A stretch of 64,000 bases of DNA from Pseudoxanthomonas sp. SE1 (GTDB lineage Bacteria; Pseudomonadota; Gammaproteobacteria; Xanthomonadales; Xanthomonadaceae): positions 1,541,001 to 1,605,000 of the forward strand of contig NZ_CP113783.1 of the NCBI RefSeq assembly GCF_029542205.1. The letters run 5' to 3'. Position 1 is the stretch's first letter; the number at the start of each line of letters is the position of its first letter. Positions 18,059 through 25,791 of this stretch are shown here, one piece after another. The notes beneath the pieces are model-generated. The model was not told the origin of the DNA, did no database searches, and was given only the letters and a program-made list of their open reading frames with translations. Both the position numbers and the translations under genes were made by a program.

Positions 18059-19311
18059 CGGCCGTGGTCGACAAGACGTGGTTCGGCCATCCGCGCGGAC
18101 TGACCATCCTGTTCCTCACCAACATGTGGGAGTTGTTCTCCTACTACGGCATGCGGGTGCTGCTGGTCTACTACATGACCAAGCAACTGCTGTTCGCGCA
18201 GGAAAAAGCTTCGCTGATCTACGGCACCTACACTGCGATGGCGTACTTCACGCCGATCCTCGGCGGCATGATCGCGGACCGTTACCTGGGCAAGCGCAAT
18301 GCGGTGGTGATCGGCGGCACCATCATGGCGATCGGCCACTTCGTGATGACGTTCGAGCCCATGTTCTACCTGGCGCTGGCGACCATCGCACTGGGCAACG
18401 GGCTGTTCCTGCCCAGCCTGCCCAGCCAGATCAACGACCTGTATGCAGCCGATGATCCGCGGCGGGGCCGCGCGTACAACGTGTACTACGTGGGCCTGAA
18501 CATCGGCGGCTTCATGGCGCCGCTGGTCTGCGGCACGCTCGGCGAGGTCTACGGCTGGCACTACGGCTTCGGCGCGGCCGGCATCGGCATGTTCATCGGT
18601 CTGCTGGTGTACGTGTTCGGTCGCGGCTACCTGCCGCCGGAGCCGCCGCGCACGCGTCCGCCGGCCGACGCGGCACCGGGTCGCCAGGATCGCAGGCTGT
18701 GGTGGCTGCTGCTGGGCGTAGGCATCGCGGCCACGATCTTCCGGGGTGCCTACGAGCAGATCGGCAATACGTTGCCACTGTGGATCGACGGCAGCGTCGA
18801 GCGTGCTTCGGCGGGCTTCGTGATCCCCATGACATGGTTCCAGTCGCTCAATCCGTTGCTGGTCATCAGCATGACCCCGTTGCTGCTGCTTCACTGGCGT
18901 CGTCGCGCGGAGCGGGGCAGCGACACATCACCCGCCCTCCGCATGGCGATCGGCGCGCTGATCGTCGCCGTGGCGTATGTGCTGCTGGCCGTGGTCGCCG
19001 GCGTCCACGGCGATGCGCGCGTGGGGTGGCCCTGGCTGGTGGCGTTCTTCGTCATCCTGACCTTCGGCGAGCTCTATATCCTGCCGACGGGGTTGGGGTT
19101 GTTCGCGAAACTGGCGCCGCCGCGGCTGGGCGCCACCACGGTCGCCTCGTGGTTCCTCGCTGTGTTCAGCGGCAGTCTGCTGGCCGGCCTGGTGGGAACC
19201 CTGTGGTCGACGATGAGCCATGCCGGCTTCTTCCTGCTGCTCGCGGCGCTGGCCGTGCTGGCGGCTGCGCTGCTGTGGCGGCTGGACCGCCCGATCCGCA
19301 CCCTGCCATGA
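18055..19311 (+). CDS. POT/PTR-family (MFS) peptide transporter
   Basis: The ATG at 18055 overlaps the stop of dgcA. The 418-residue inner-membrane protein has about 12 hydrophobic segments. It carries the first-helix POT signature (FSYYGMR) and an MFS-type loop motif (GGMIADRYLGKRNA). Proton-coupled peptide transporters normally carry E-x-x-E-R in helix 1 (TEMWERFSYYG); here it reads TNMWELFSYYG, so the first Glu is Asn and the Arg is Leu. The protein is also short for the family (often 450-520), probably lacking the two extra central helices. It probably imports di- or tripeptides, perhaps D-residue or cell-wall peptides given its neighbours, with altered or absent proton coupling. Confidence 0.85.
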   Translation: MTAVVDKTWFGHPRGLTILFLTNMWELFSYYGMRVLLVYYMTKQLLFAQEKASLIYGTYTAMAYFTPILGGMIADRYLGKRNAVVIGGTIMAIGHFVMTFEPMFYLALATIALGNGLFLPSLPSQINDLYAADDPRRGRAYNVYYVGLNIGGFMAPLVCGTLGEVYGWHYGFGAAGIGMFIGLLVYVFGRGYLPPEPPRTRPPADAAPGRQDRRLWWLLLGVGIAATIFRGAYEQIGNTLPLWIDGSVERASAGFVIPMTWFQSLNPLLVISMTPLLLLHWRRRAERGSDTSPALRMAIGALIVAVAYVLLAVVAGVHGDARVGWPWLVAFFVILTFGELYILPTGLGLFAKLAPPRLGATTVASWFLAVFSGSLLAGLVGTLWSTMSHAGFFLLLAALAVLAAALLWRLDRPIRTLP

Positions 19312-19338
19312 CCTTCACTGACTGACGGAGCACCGACC

Positions 19339-21054
19339 ATGCCACGACTGCCGCTGACATTGCTTGCACTCGCGCTTGCCGCCAGCAGTACGGCGCATGC
19401 GGGCGAAGCATCCGTGCCCCGTTACGACCTGCTGATCCGCAACGGGCTGGTGTACGACGGTACCGGCGCCGCGCCACGCGCGCTGGACGTGGCGGTGAAC
19501 GCGGACCGCATCGTCGCGCTGCTTCCGGCGGGCCAGCCTGCGACGGCCGGCCACGTGGTGGATGCCCGGGGCAGGGCGGTGTCGCCCGGATTCATCAACA
19601 CGCTCAGTTGGGCGACCGAATCCCTGATCGTGGATGGTCGCGGCGTGAGCGACACGAAACAGGGCGTGACGCTGGAGATCTTCGGCGAAGGCTGGTCGAT
19701 GGGACCGGTCAACGCGCGCATGAAGGCCGATGCATTGAAGCAGCAGGGCGACATCCGCTACGACATCCCGTGGAGCACGCTCGGCGGCTACCTCGACTTC
19801 CTCGAGAAGCGCGGCGTCACGCCCAACGTCGCCTCGTTCATCGGCGCGACCACCGTGCGCATCCAGACCCTAGGCGAGGACGACATCACGCCCGATGCCG
19901 GACAGCTGCGCCAGATGCAGGACGTGGTGCGCCAGGGCATGCGCGAGGGCGCGCTGGGCGTCGGCAGCTCGCTGATCTATCCGCCCGCCTCGTTCGCGGA
20001 CACCCCTGAGCTCATCGCACTCGCGCAGGCGGCGGCCGAGTCGGGCGGTGGCTACGTGTCGCACATGCGCAGCGAGGCGGACCGCTTCCTAGAATCGCTG
20101 GACGAAACCATCGCCATCGCGCGCGCCACCGGTCAGCGCGCCGAGGTCTACCACCTCAAGGCCGCGGGCGAGAAGAACTGGCCGAAGATGGGCCAGGCCA
20201 TCGCCAGGATCGAAGCGGCACGCGCGGAAGGCCTGAAGGTGAGCGCCAACATGTACGCCTATACCGCGGGCGGCACCGGCCTGACCGCGAGCCTGCCGCC
20301 GTGGGTCCAGGCCGGCGGCCACGACGCCATGATGCAGAGGCTGAGGGACCCCGCGATCCGCGCGCGCGTGGTGGCCGAGATGCGCGACCCCGGCGTCGCC
20401 TGGGAGAACCTGCGGCTGCTAGCCGGCTCCGACGAACGCCTGGTGCTGATCGACTTCAAGAACCCGGCGCTGAAACCGCTGACGGGCAGGACGCTGGCAT
20501 CGGTGGCGCGCGAACGCGGTACGCCGGTCGAGGACACGGTGATCGACCTGGTCCTGGAGGACGACTACCGCATCGGCACGGCCTACTTCCTGATGAGCGA
20601 GGAGAACGTCGAGCTGGGCCTGAAGCAGCCCTGGGTCAGCCTCGGCTCCGACGCCGAATCCTCTGCGCCGGAAGGCGTGTTCCTGAAGTCGAGCACGCAT
20701 CCGCGCGCCTACGGCAATGTCGCGCGCTTCCTCGGCCACTACGTGCGCGACCGCAGGCTCATGTCGCTGGAGGAGGGCATCCATCGCCTCACCGGCCTGC
20801 CTGCCGCGAACTGGAAGCTGACCGACCGCGGCTGCCTGCGCCCCGGCTGCCATGCGGACATCGTGGTGTTCGATCCGGTGGCCATCACCGATCACGCCAC
20901 CTACGACAAGCCCCAGCAGTACGCCACGGGCGTGGACGAGGTCTTCGTCAACGGCGTGCAGGTGCTGCGTGCGGGCGAGCACACCGGGGCCACGCCGGGC
21001 CGGGTCGTGCGCGGCCCCGGTTGGGTGGCGCCGGCCGGACAGGCGCCCGACTGA
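19339..21054 (+). CDS. N-acyl-D-amino-acid deacylase (D-aminoacylase) family amidohydrolase, exported
   Basis: The ATG at 19339 is preceded by GGAG. Signal peptide: residues 1-21 (ending TAHA). 571 residues of the D-aminoacylase branch of the amidohydrolase superfamily, which removes acyl groups from N-acyl-D-amino acids. The downstream ligand motifs are present: YVSHM and EVYHLK (two His) and SLGSDAES (Asp). However, the usual PGFID-x-H-x-H-x-D metal site reads PGFINTLSWATE, and the bridging Cys loop reads EIFGEGWS. The enzyme therefore probably binds one metal only, or has shifted specificity. I recall this LSWATE variant in other database proteins, so it is a subfamily trait rather than a lesion. 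Last gene of the operon; operator site 2 follows 16 bases later. Confidence 0.85.
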   Translation: MPRLPLTLLALALAASSTAHAGEASVPRYDLLIRNGLVYDGTGAAPRALDVAVNADRIVALLPAGQPATAGHVVDARGRAVSPGFINTLSWATESLIVDGRGVSDTKQGVTLEIFGEGWSMGPVNARMKADALKQQGDIRYDIPWSTLGGYLDFLEKRGVTPNVASFIGATTVRIQTLGEDDITPDAGQLRQMQDVVRQGMREGALGVGSSLIYPPASFADTPELIALAQAAAESGGGYVSHMRSEADRFLESLDETIAIARATGQRAEVYHLKAAGEKNWPKMGQAIARIEAARAEGLKVSANMYAYTAGGTGLTASLPPWVQAGGHDAMMQRLRDPAIRARVVAEMRDPGVAWENLRLLAGSDERLVLIDFKNPALKPLTGRTLASVARERGTPVEDTVIDLVLEDDYRIGTAYFLMSEENVELGLKQPWVSLGSDAESSAPEGVFLKSSTHPRAYGNVARFLGHYVRDRRLMSLEEGIHRLTGLPAANWKLTDRGCLRPGCHADIVVFDPVAITDHATYDKPQQYATGVDEVFVNGVQVLRAGEHTGATPGRVVRGPGWVAPAGQAPD

Positions 21055-21069
21055 AATTTTCCGTTCCTG

Positions 21070-21107
21070 TTGACAATTCTCTGATTGAGATAAATAGTCC
21101 GGATCAG
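21070..21107 (+). promoter_or_regulatory. Promoter with overlapping CTGATT-N15-GATCAG operator, site 2
   Basis: A perfect TTGACA (21070-21075) is followed after 17 bases by AATAGT (21093-21098, 4 of 6). CTGATT (21081-21086) and GATCAG (21102-21107) form the dyad, with ATCAGGATAT continuing as in site 1. The first 17 bases, TTGACAATTCTCTGATT, are identical to site 1. It lies 75 bases before the TonB receptor start. Confidence 0.65.
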
Positions 21108-21181
21108 GATATCCCTCTGTGCGTTCCGGTCGGGGCCGGAACCACCCCTCCGCTGATCCTTCTTCGTCCGGGAGAGCAGGC

Positions 21182-23530
21182 ATGAACGCGTTCCAGTCCG
21201 CACGGCCGTGGTACCGCAAGCAACTTTCCCTCGCGATCGCCGGTGCGCTGGCCTGTGCCGGCGTTCCCGCATTGGCGCAGGACAGCCCGGGTGCCGACGC
21301 CCAGTCTTCCGCCGGCACCGCGGACGCGGCGACCAACCTCGATACTGTGGTGGTCACCGCCAACAAGCGCGTGGAGAACGTGCGCGAGGTGGCTGCCTCG
21401 ATCAGCGTGGTCGGCGAACGCCAACTGGAGAACATCGGTGCCGTCTCGCTGTCCGACTACGCAGCCCTCATCCCCGGCATGCAGGTGCAGAACGGTGGTG
21501 CCCCAGGTCTGACGTCGGTATCGCTGCGCGGCATTTCCGCCATGTCCTCCAGCGCCACGGTGGCCACGTACATCGACGAAGTACCGGTCGGCTCCAGTGG
21601 CATCTACCAGGGCGCCAACACGCTGATGCTCGACCTGCTGCCCTACGATGTCAGCCGTGTGGAAGTGCTGCGCGGGCCGCAGGGTACGCTGTACGGTGCC
21701 GGCGCCATCGGTGGCCTGCTCAAGTACGTGACGCGTTCACCTGACATGGCCACCGAGGAAGCGCGCGTCGGGGTGGGCGTGCGCTCGGTTGAGGACGGCG
21801 ACCAGGGCATCAACCTGCGTTTCGGCGCCACGTTGCCGCTGCAGCAGGACCGCATGGCGCTGCGCATGAGCTTCGTCCGCAACGACATCCCGGGATACAC
21901 CGACAATGCGGTGGACGGGCGCGAAGACATCAACGGCGGCGAACAGCTCGGTGCACGCACGGCGTTGTCATGGGATGGCGACGCCTTCGATCTAAACATG
22001 GCCGTGCTGCACCAGCGGATCCGCAGCGATGACCGCGCGGGCGTGGCACTGGATGCGGATACCCGGCAGCCGCTGTCCGGCGAGGACGACGATCTGGCCT
22101 GGCAGCCGCGGCCCTTCTCGAAGGAGCTGACGCTGGCCTCGCTGAGCCTGGACTGGGACCTGGGCTGGAGCAACCTGGTGTCCGCGACCGGCTGGTCGCA
22201 GACCGACACGCTGGACCAGATCGATGCGACCGTGCAGTTCGGCGGCGTGGCCGATGCCCTGCTGGGTCTTCCCGAGCCCGGAAGCTCCAACGTGCGCTAC
22301 ACCTTCGATCTGGAGAAGTTCACCCAGGAACTCCGCCTGAGCTCGAAGAGCGGCGGTACGTTCGAATGGATGGTGGGCGCGTTCTACACGAAGGAAGACG
22401 CGGTGCAGGCGCAGAACGTATGGCTGGGGCAGCTCGACGGGTCGCCGCTGCCGGTGCCGTTCGACAGCATGTTCGGCACGCTTGCGCTGCTGACCCTGCC
22501 CAGTACGTATGAAGAAACGGCGGTGTTCGCCAACGGCTCGTGGCGTTTCGGCGAACGTTTCAAGCTGGATGCCGGCGTGCGCCAGGCGCGCAACGACCAG
22601 TGGTTCAGCCAGAACGTCACCGAGGGCATCCTGGTGCCGCTGGGCGAATCGCCCGGTGAGTCGAGCGAAGACGTCTTCACCTGGAGCCTGAGTCCGCAGT
22701 ACAGGTTCAGCGACAGCGTGATGGTGTATGCGCGTGCGGCAACCGGCTATCAGCCCGGTGGTCCGAACGTGGCGCTGCCCGGCATTCCGCCGCAGGTGGA
22801 TTCCTCGATGCTGGACAGCTATGAGATCGGCCTGAAATCCCAGTTCGCCGACAGGCGGGTGACGCTGGACCTGGCGGCGTTCCGCATCGATTGGGAGGAT
22901 ATCCAGGTGGCGTCCTCCTTCAACGGCATCGGCGGCCTGGTCAACGGTGGCGCAGCGACCAGCGAGGGTGTCGAACTGTCGTCGCTGTTCCGCGTTGGCG
23001 ACAACCTGTCGCTGGGCGTGAACGCGGCGTACACGAAGACCGAAGTGAAGAACGACTTCGAGCCGACGGTGATCCCGCAGGCCGGGTTCGACGTGGTCCT
23101 CAACACCGGGTTGGCGGGCGACCGCATTCCCTACACGCCCAAGCTGACGTGGACGGCGTTCGGCGAATACACGTTCTCGACCGCCGGTGGATTGAATGGC
23201 CAGGTCGGCGCGATGCTGCGCGGCGTGGGCAGCCAGCTGAACGACACCACCGAACGCCAGCGCGTCACCGCGTCGGGCGATCCGTCGACGATCCTGGACG
23301 AGCAGGTGTTCGCACCGCTGGAACTGGACAGCTACCGCGCGCTCGACGTGTACGCGGGGATCGGCAACGGGCGCTGGGAACTGCGCGCGTACGTCAACAA
23401 CGTCACCGGCGAGCAGGCGTATTCGTCGATGTCGCCGGTCGACAGCGAGATCACCGGCGCGCGCTCGCACCTGCTGGCCGTGCCGATCCAGCCCCGCACG
23501 TTCGGCGTGGAAATCGACTTCCGCTTCTGA
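21182..23530 (+). CDS. TonB-dependent outer-membrane receptor
   Basis: The ATG at 21182 has GGGAGAG upstream; earlier in-frame starts overlap the promoter. 782 residues. Signal peptide ~1-35 (ending ALAQ). A TonB box-like stretch DTVVVTANK lies near residue 55. The plug domain (~60-180) contains EVLRGPQGTLYGAGAIGG. A ~600-residue beta-barrel ends in the aromatic C-terminus GVEIDFRF, the usual outer-membrane targeting signal. It takes up a ligand too large for porins using TonB energy. The neighbours (DgcN, permease, serine hydrolase) and the shared operator suggest the ligand is a D-amino-acid-containing oligopeptide or cell-wall fragment rather than a siderophore; this is an inference. Confidence 0.92.
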   Translation: MNAFQSARPWYRKQLSLAIAGALACAGVPALAQDSPGADAQSSAGTADAATNLDTVVVTANKRVENVREVAASISVVGERQLENIGAVSLSDYAALIPGMQVQNGGAPGLTSVSLRGISAMSSSATVATYIDEVPVGSSGIYQGANTLMLDLLPYDVSRVEVLRGPQGTLYGAGAIGGLLKYVTRSPDMATEEARVGVGVRSVEDGDQGINLRFGATLPLQQDRMALRMSFVRNDIPGYTDNAVDGREDINGGEQLGARTALSWDGDAFDLNMAVLHQRIRSDDRAGVALDADTRQPLSGEDDDLAWQPRPFSKELTLASLSLDWDLGWSNLVSATGWSQTDTLDQIDATVQFGGVADALLGLPEPGSSNVRYTFDLEKFTQELRLSSKSGGTFEWMVGAFYTKEDAVQAQNVWLGQLDGSPLPVPFDSMFGTLALLTLPSTYEETAVFANGSWRFGERFKLDAGVRQARNDQWFSQNVTEGILVPLGESPGESSEDVFTWSLSPQYRFSDSVMVYARAATGYQPGGPNVALPGIPPQVDSSMLDSYEIGLKSQFADRRVTLDLAAFRIDWEDIQVASSFNGIGGLVNGGAATSEGVELSSLFRVGDNLSLGVNAAYTKTEVKNDFEPTVIPQAGFDVVLNTGLAGDRIPYTPKLTWTAFGEYTFSTAGGLNGQVGAMLRGVGSQLNDTTERQRVTASGDPSTILDEQVFAPLELDSYRALDVYAGIGNGRWELRAYVNNVTGEQAYSSMSPVDSEITGARSHLLAVPIQPRTFGVEIDFRF

Positions 23531-23535
23531 TCGCA

Positions 23536-23558
23536 CGCCGTCCGCTATGCGGACGGCG
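23536..23558 (+). other. Strong hairpin between receptor gene and dgcN
   Basis: A perfect 10-bp stem CGCCGTCCGC / GCGGACGGCG with the loop TAT starts 6 bases after the receptor stop codon. There is no T-tract, so it is more likely an mRNA-processing or partial-attenuation element that separates receptor expression from the downstream genes. It covers the ATG at 23547, arguing against that start for dgcN. Confidence 0.5.
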
Positions 23559-23591
23559 CTCGCACCCCTCCAGGATCCGGATACAGCGCGC

Positions 23592-24647
23592 ATGCAGACC
23601 GCCGTTTCGTGGGTGTCCGAAGCCGACACGCTTCCGCACCCCTATCTCCTGTTCCTGGGCGACACCGTCGAGCCCAGTTACGCGAAGACCGCCTTCGGGC
23701 TGCGCGACTGGGCGCCCGAGCGCTGCGTGGGCGAGTTCGCCTGCGAAGCGGCCACCGTCACCACGGGACTGCCATGGTTGACCCCGGCGCAAGCCCGCGC
23801 GGCCGGCGCGCGCGCGATGGTGATCGGCGTGGCCAATCCGGGCGGACATATTCCGTCTTCATGGATACCGCCGCTGATCCAGGCGCTGGAAGCCGGCCTG
23901 GACCTGATCGGCGGCATGCATACCCGGTTGCCGGCGGTCGAGCCCCTGCGCCAGGCGGCGCTGACCCTGGGGCGTCGTCTGATCGATGTGCGCGAACCGC
24001 CGCCGAACATTCCGGTCGCCACCGGTGCGAAGCGTTCCGGCAACCGGCTGCTGACGGTCGGGACCGATTGCGCACTCGGCAAGAAGTACACCGCGCTGGC
24101 ACTCGCGCGTGCGTTCCGCGCCCGCGGCGTGGATGCCGATTTCCGCGCCACGGGGCAGACCGGCATCCTGATCGCCGGCGCCGGCATGCCGATGGATGCG
24201 GTGGTCGCGGACTTCGCGGCGGGCGCCGCCGAAGCGCTCTCGCCGGCGGCGGCGCCGACGCACTGGGACGTGATCGAAGGGCAGGGCTCGCTGTCCCATC
24301 CGGCCTACGCGGGCGTCTCGCTCGCCATCCTGCATGGCAGCCAGCCGGACGTCATCGTGGTCTGCCACGAACCCGGCCGTGCGCATGCGCTCGGCTATCC
24401 GCACTACGCGCTTCCATCGATCGAGGAGACCCTCCACCTCGCCCTCAGACTCGGCGCGCGCACCAATCCCGCCATCCGTTGCGCGGGCGTCAGCCTCAAC
24501 ACGGGAAAACTCGACGCCGCAGGGGCGCAACGCACGATCGACGAAGTCGCCCACCGCCTCGGCCTGCCGGTCGCGGACCCCGTCCGCGGTGGCGCCGGCT
24601 TCACGGCGCTGGTCGATGCCTGCCTGCAACGGAGCGCGCCAGGGTGA
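23592..24647 (+). CDS. dgcN: DUF1611-family D-glutamate N-acetyltransferase DgcN-like
   Basis: 351 residues from the ATG at 23592; the earlier ATG at 23547 is buried in a hairpin. The N-terminal Rossmann-like part (~15-140, LLFLGDT...MVIGVANPGG) is followed by a P-loop-like segment G157-T-D-C-A-L-G-K-K165, typical of DUF1611. In the DgcN-DgcA pathway, DgcN acetylates D-glutamate with acetyl-CoA and DgcA racemises the product to N-acetyl-L-glutamate. A DgcA-like epimerase is encoded at 17057 in the sister operon under the same operator type. Older annotations name this family an uncharacterised NAD-dependent epimerase/dehydratase, and some members may act on other amino acids. Cytoplasmic. Confidence 0.8.
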   Translation: MQTAVSWVSEADTLPHPYLLFLGDTVEPSYAKTAFGLRDWAPERCVGEFACEAATVTTGLPWLTPAQARAAGARAMVIGVANPGGHIPSSWIPPLIQALEAGLDLIGGMHTRLPAVEPLRQAALTLGRRLIDVREPPPNIPVATGAKRSGNRLLTVGTDCALGKKYTALALARAFRARGVDADFRATGQTGILIAGAGMPMDAVVADFAAGAAEALSPAAAPTHWDVIEGQGSLSHPAYAGVSLAILHGSQPDVIVVCHEPGRAHALGYPHYALPSIEETLHLALRLGARTNPAIRCAGVSLNTGKLDAAGAQRTIDEVAHRLGLPVADPVRGGAGFTALVDACLQRSAPG

Positions 24648-24651
24648 GCCG

Positions 24652-25791
24652 GTGAGCGGCGCGCCCACGCGCTTCCAGCGCTTCATCCTGCCGGGGCTGG
24701 CGTTCAAGGCCGCGGTGATCGGTGGCGGCTACGCCACCGGGCGCGAACTGGCCGAGTACTTCATCCCCAGCGGGCCGCAGGGCGGCATGCTGGCCATCCT
24801 CACGGCGATGATCTGCTGGAGCCTGGTCTGCGCGCTGACCTTCGCGCTGGCCCACGCCACCCGCAGCCTGGATTACCGCAGTTTCTTCGCCGTCCTGCTC
24901 GGGCCCTTCGCGTTCCTGTTCGAACTGGCCTACCTGGTGTTCATGGTGCTGATCCTCGCCGTGTTCGGCGCCGCGGCGGGCGAGATATTCGCGGCGCAGT
25001 CCGGGTGGCCCACGCTGGCGGGCACGCTGCTGCTGATGGCGGGCATCGGGGCGTTCACCGCGTTCGGCAACGACACCGTCGAGGCGCTGTTCAAGTGGGT
25101 CTCGGTGTTCCTCTACGGCATCTACGCGTTGTTCGTGCTGATCGTGCTGGCAGGTTTCGGCGACCGCGCCTTCGCCACCCTGGCCACGCCGCAGCCGACC
25201 ACGGGCTGGCTGCAGGGCGGCCTGACCTACGCCGGCTACAACATCGTCGGCGCCGTGATCGTGCTGCCGCTGGTGCGGCACTTCCTCAGTCAACGCGATG
25301 CCATCGTGGCCGGCGTGCTGTCAGGTCCGTTGGCGATGCTGCCGGGCCTGTTGTTCTTCGTCTGCATGCTGGCGTGGTATCCGCAGATCGGGCAGGAAGC
25401 CCTGCCGTCGGACTACATCCTGCGGCAGCTCGACATGCCCGTGTTCCATCTCCTGTTCCAGTTGATGATCTTCAGCGCGCTGCTGGAAAGCGGCACCGCC
25501 GTGATCCATGCGTCGAACGAACGCATCGCCGGTGCGTGGCATGCGCGCCGTGGTGCCGTGCTGACGAAGACCTGGCGGCTCGGCGTGGCCGCGCTGCTGT
25601 TGACGGGCTCCATCTTCATCGCCGACCGGGTCGGCCTGGTGGCATTGATCGCCCAGGGCTACCGGGGCCTGGCGTACCTGTTCCTGGTGGTCTACGTGCT
25701 GCCGCTGTTCACCCTTGGCGTCTGGCGACTGTGGCGGCCGCCGCGGCCCGCTGCCTCGCCGGACCCGATGCCTGAAGGAGATTCCGCATGA
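24652..25791 (+). CDS. YkvI-like membrane protein (APC-superfamily permease candidate)
   Basis: The GTG at 24652 is preceded by AGGGTGA and lies 4 bases after the dgcN stop. The 379-residue protein has about ten transmembrane helices. The first holds the conserved GGGYATGREL-x-EYF motif of the YkvI family (COG3949), related to the APC transporter superfamily. No member has an assigned substrate that I know of. Its position between dgcN and a serine hydrolase makes it a candidate inner-membrane importer for D-glutamate, another D-amino acid or a short peptide. It overlaps the next gene by ATGA, so the two are translationally coupled. Confidence 0.75.
   Translation: MSGAPTRFQRFILPGLAFKAAVIGGGYATGRELAEYFIPSGPQGGMLAILTAMICWSLVCALTFALAHATRSLDYRSFFAVLLGPFAFLFELAYLVFMVLILAVFGAAAGEIFAAQSGWPTLAGTLLLMAGIGAFTAFGNDTVEALFKWVSVFLYGIYALFVLIVLAGFGDRAFATLATPQPTTGWLQGGLTYAGYNIVGAVIVLPLVRHFLSQRDAIVAGVLSGPLAMLPGLLFFVCMLAWYPQIGQEALPSDYILRQLDMPVFHLLFQLMIFSALLESGTAVIHASNERIAGAWHARRGAVLTKTWRLGVAALLLTGSIFIADRVGLVALIAQGYRGLAYLFLVVYVLPLFTLGVWRLWRPPRPAASPDPMPEGDSA

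Noticed and set aside
21182..23530. TonB receptor as a siderophore receptor paired with the esterase at 37624
   Set aside because: The two genes are 14 kb apart with no siderophore synthesis genes, and the receptor shares its operator with the D-amino-acid operon instead.
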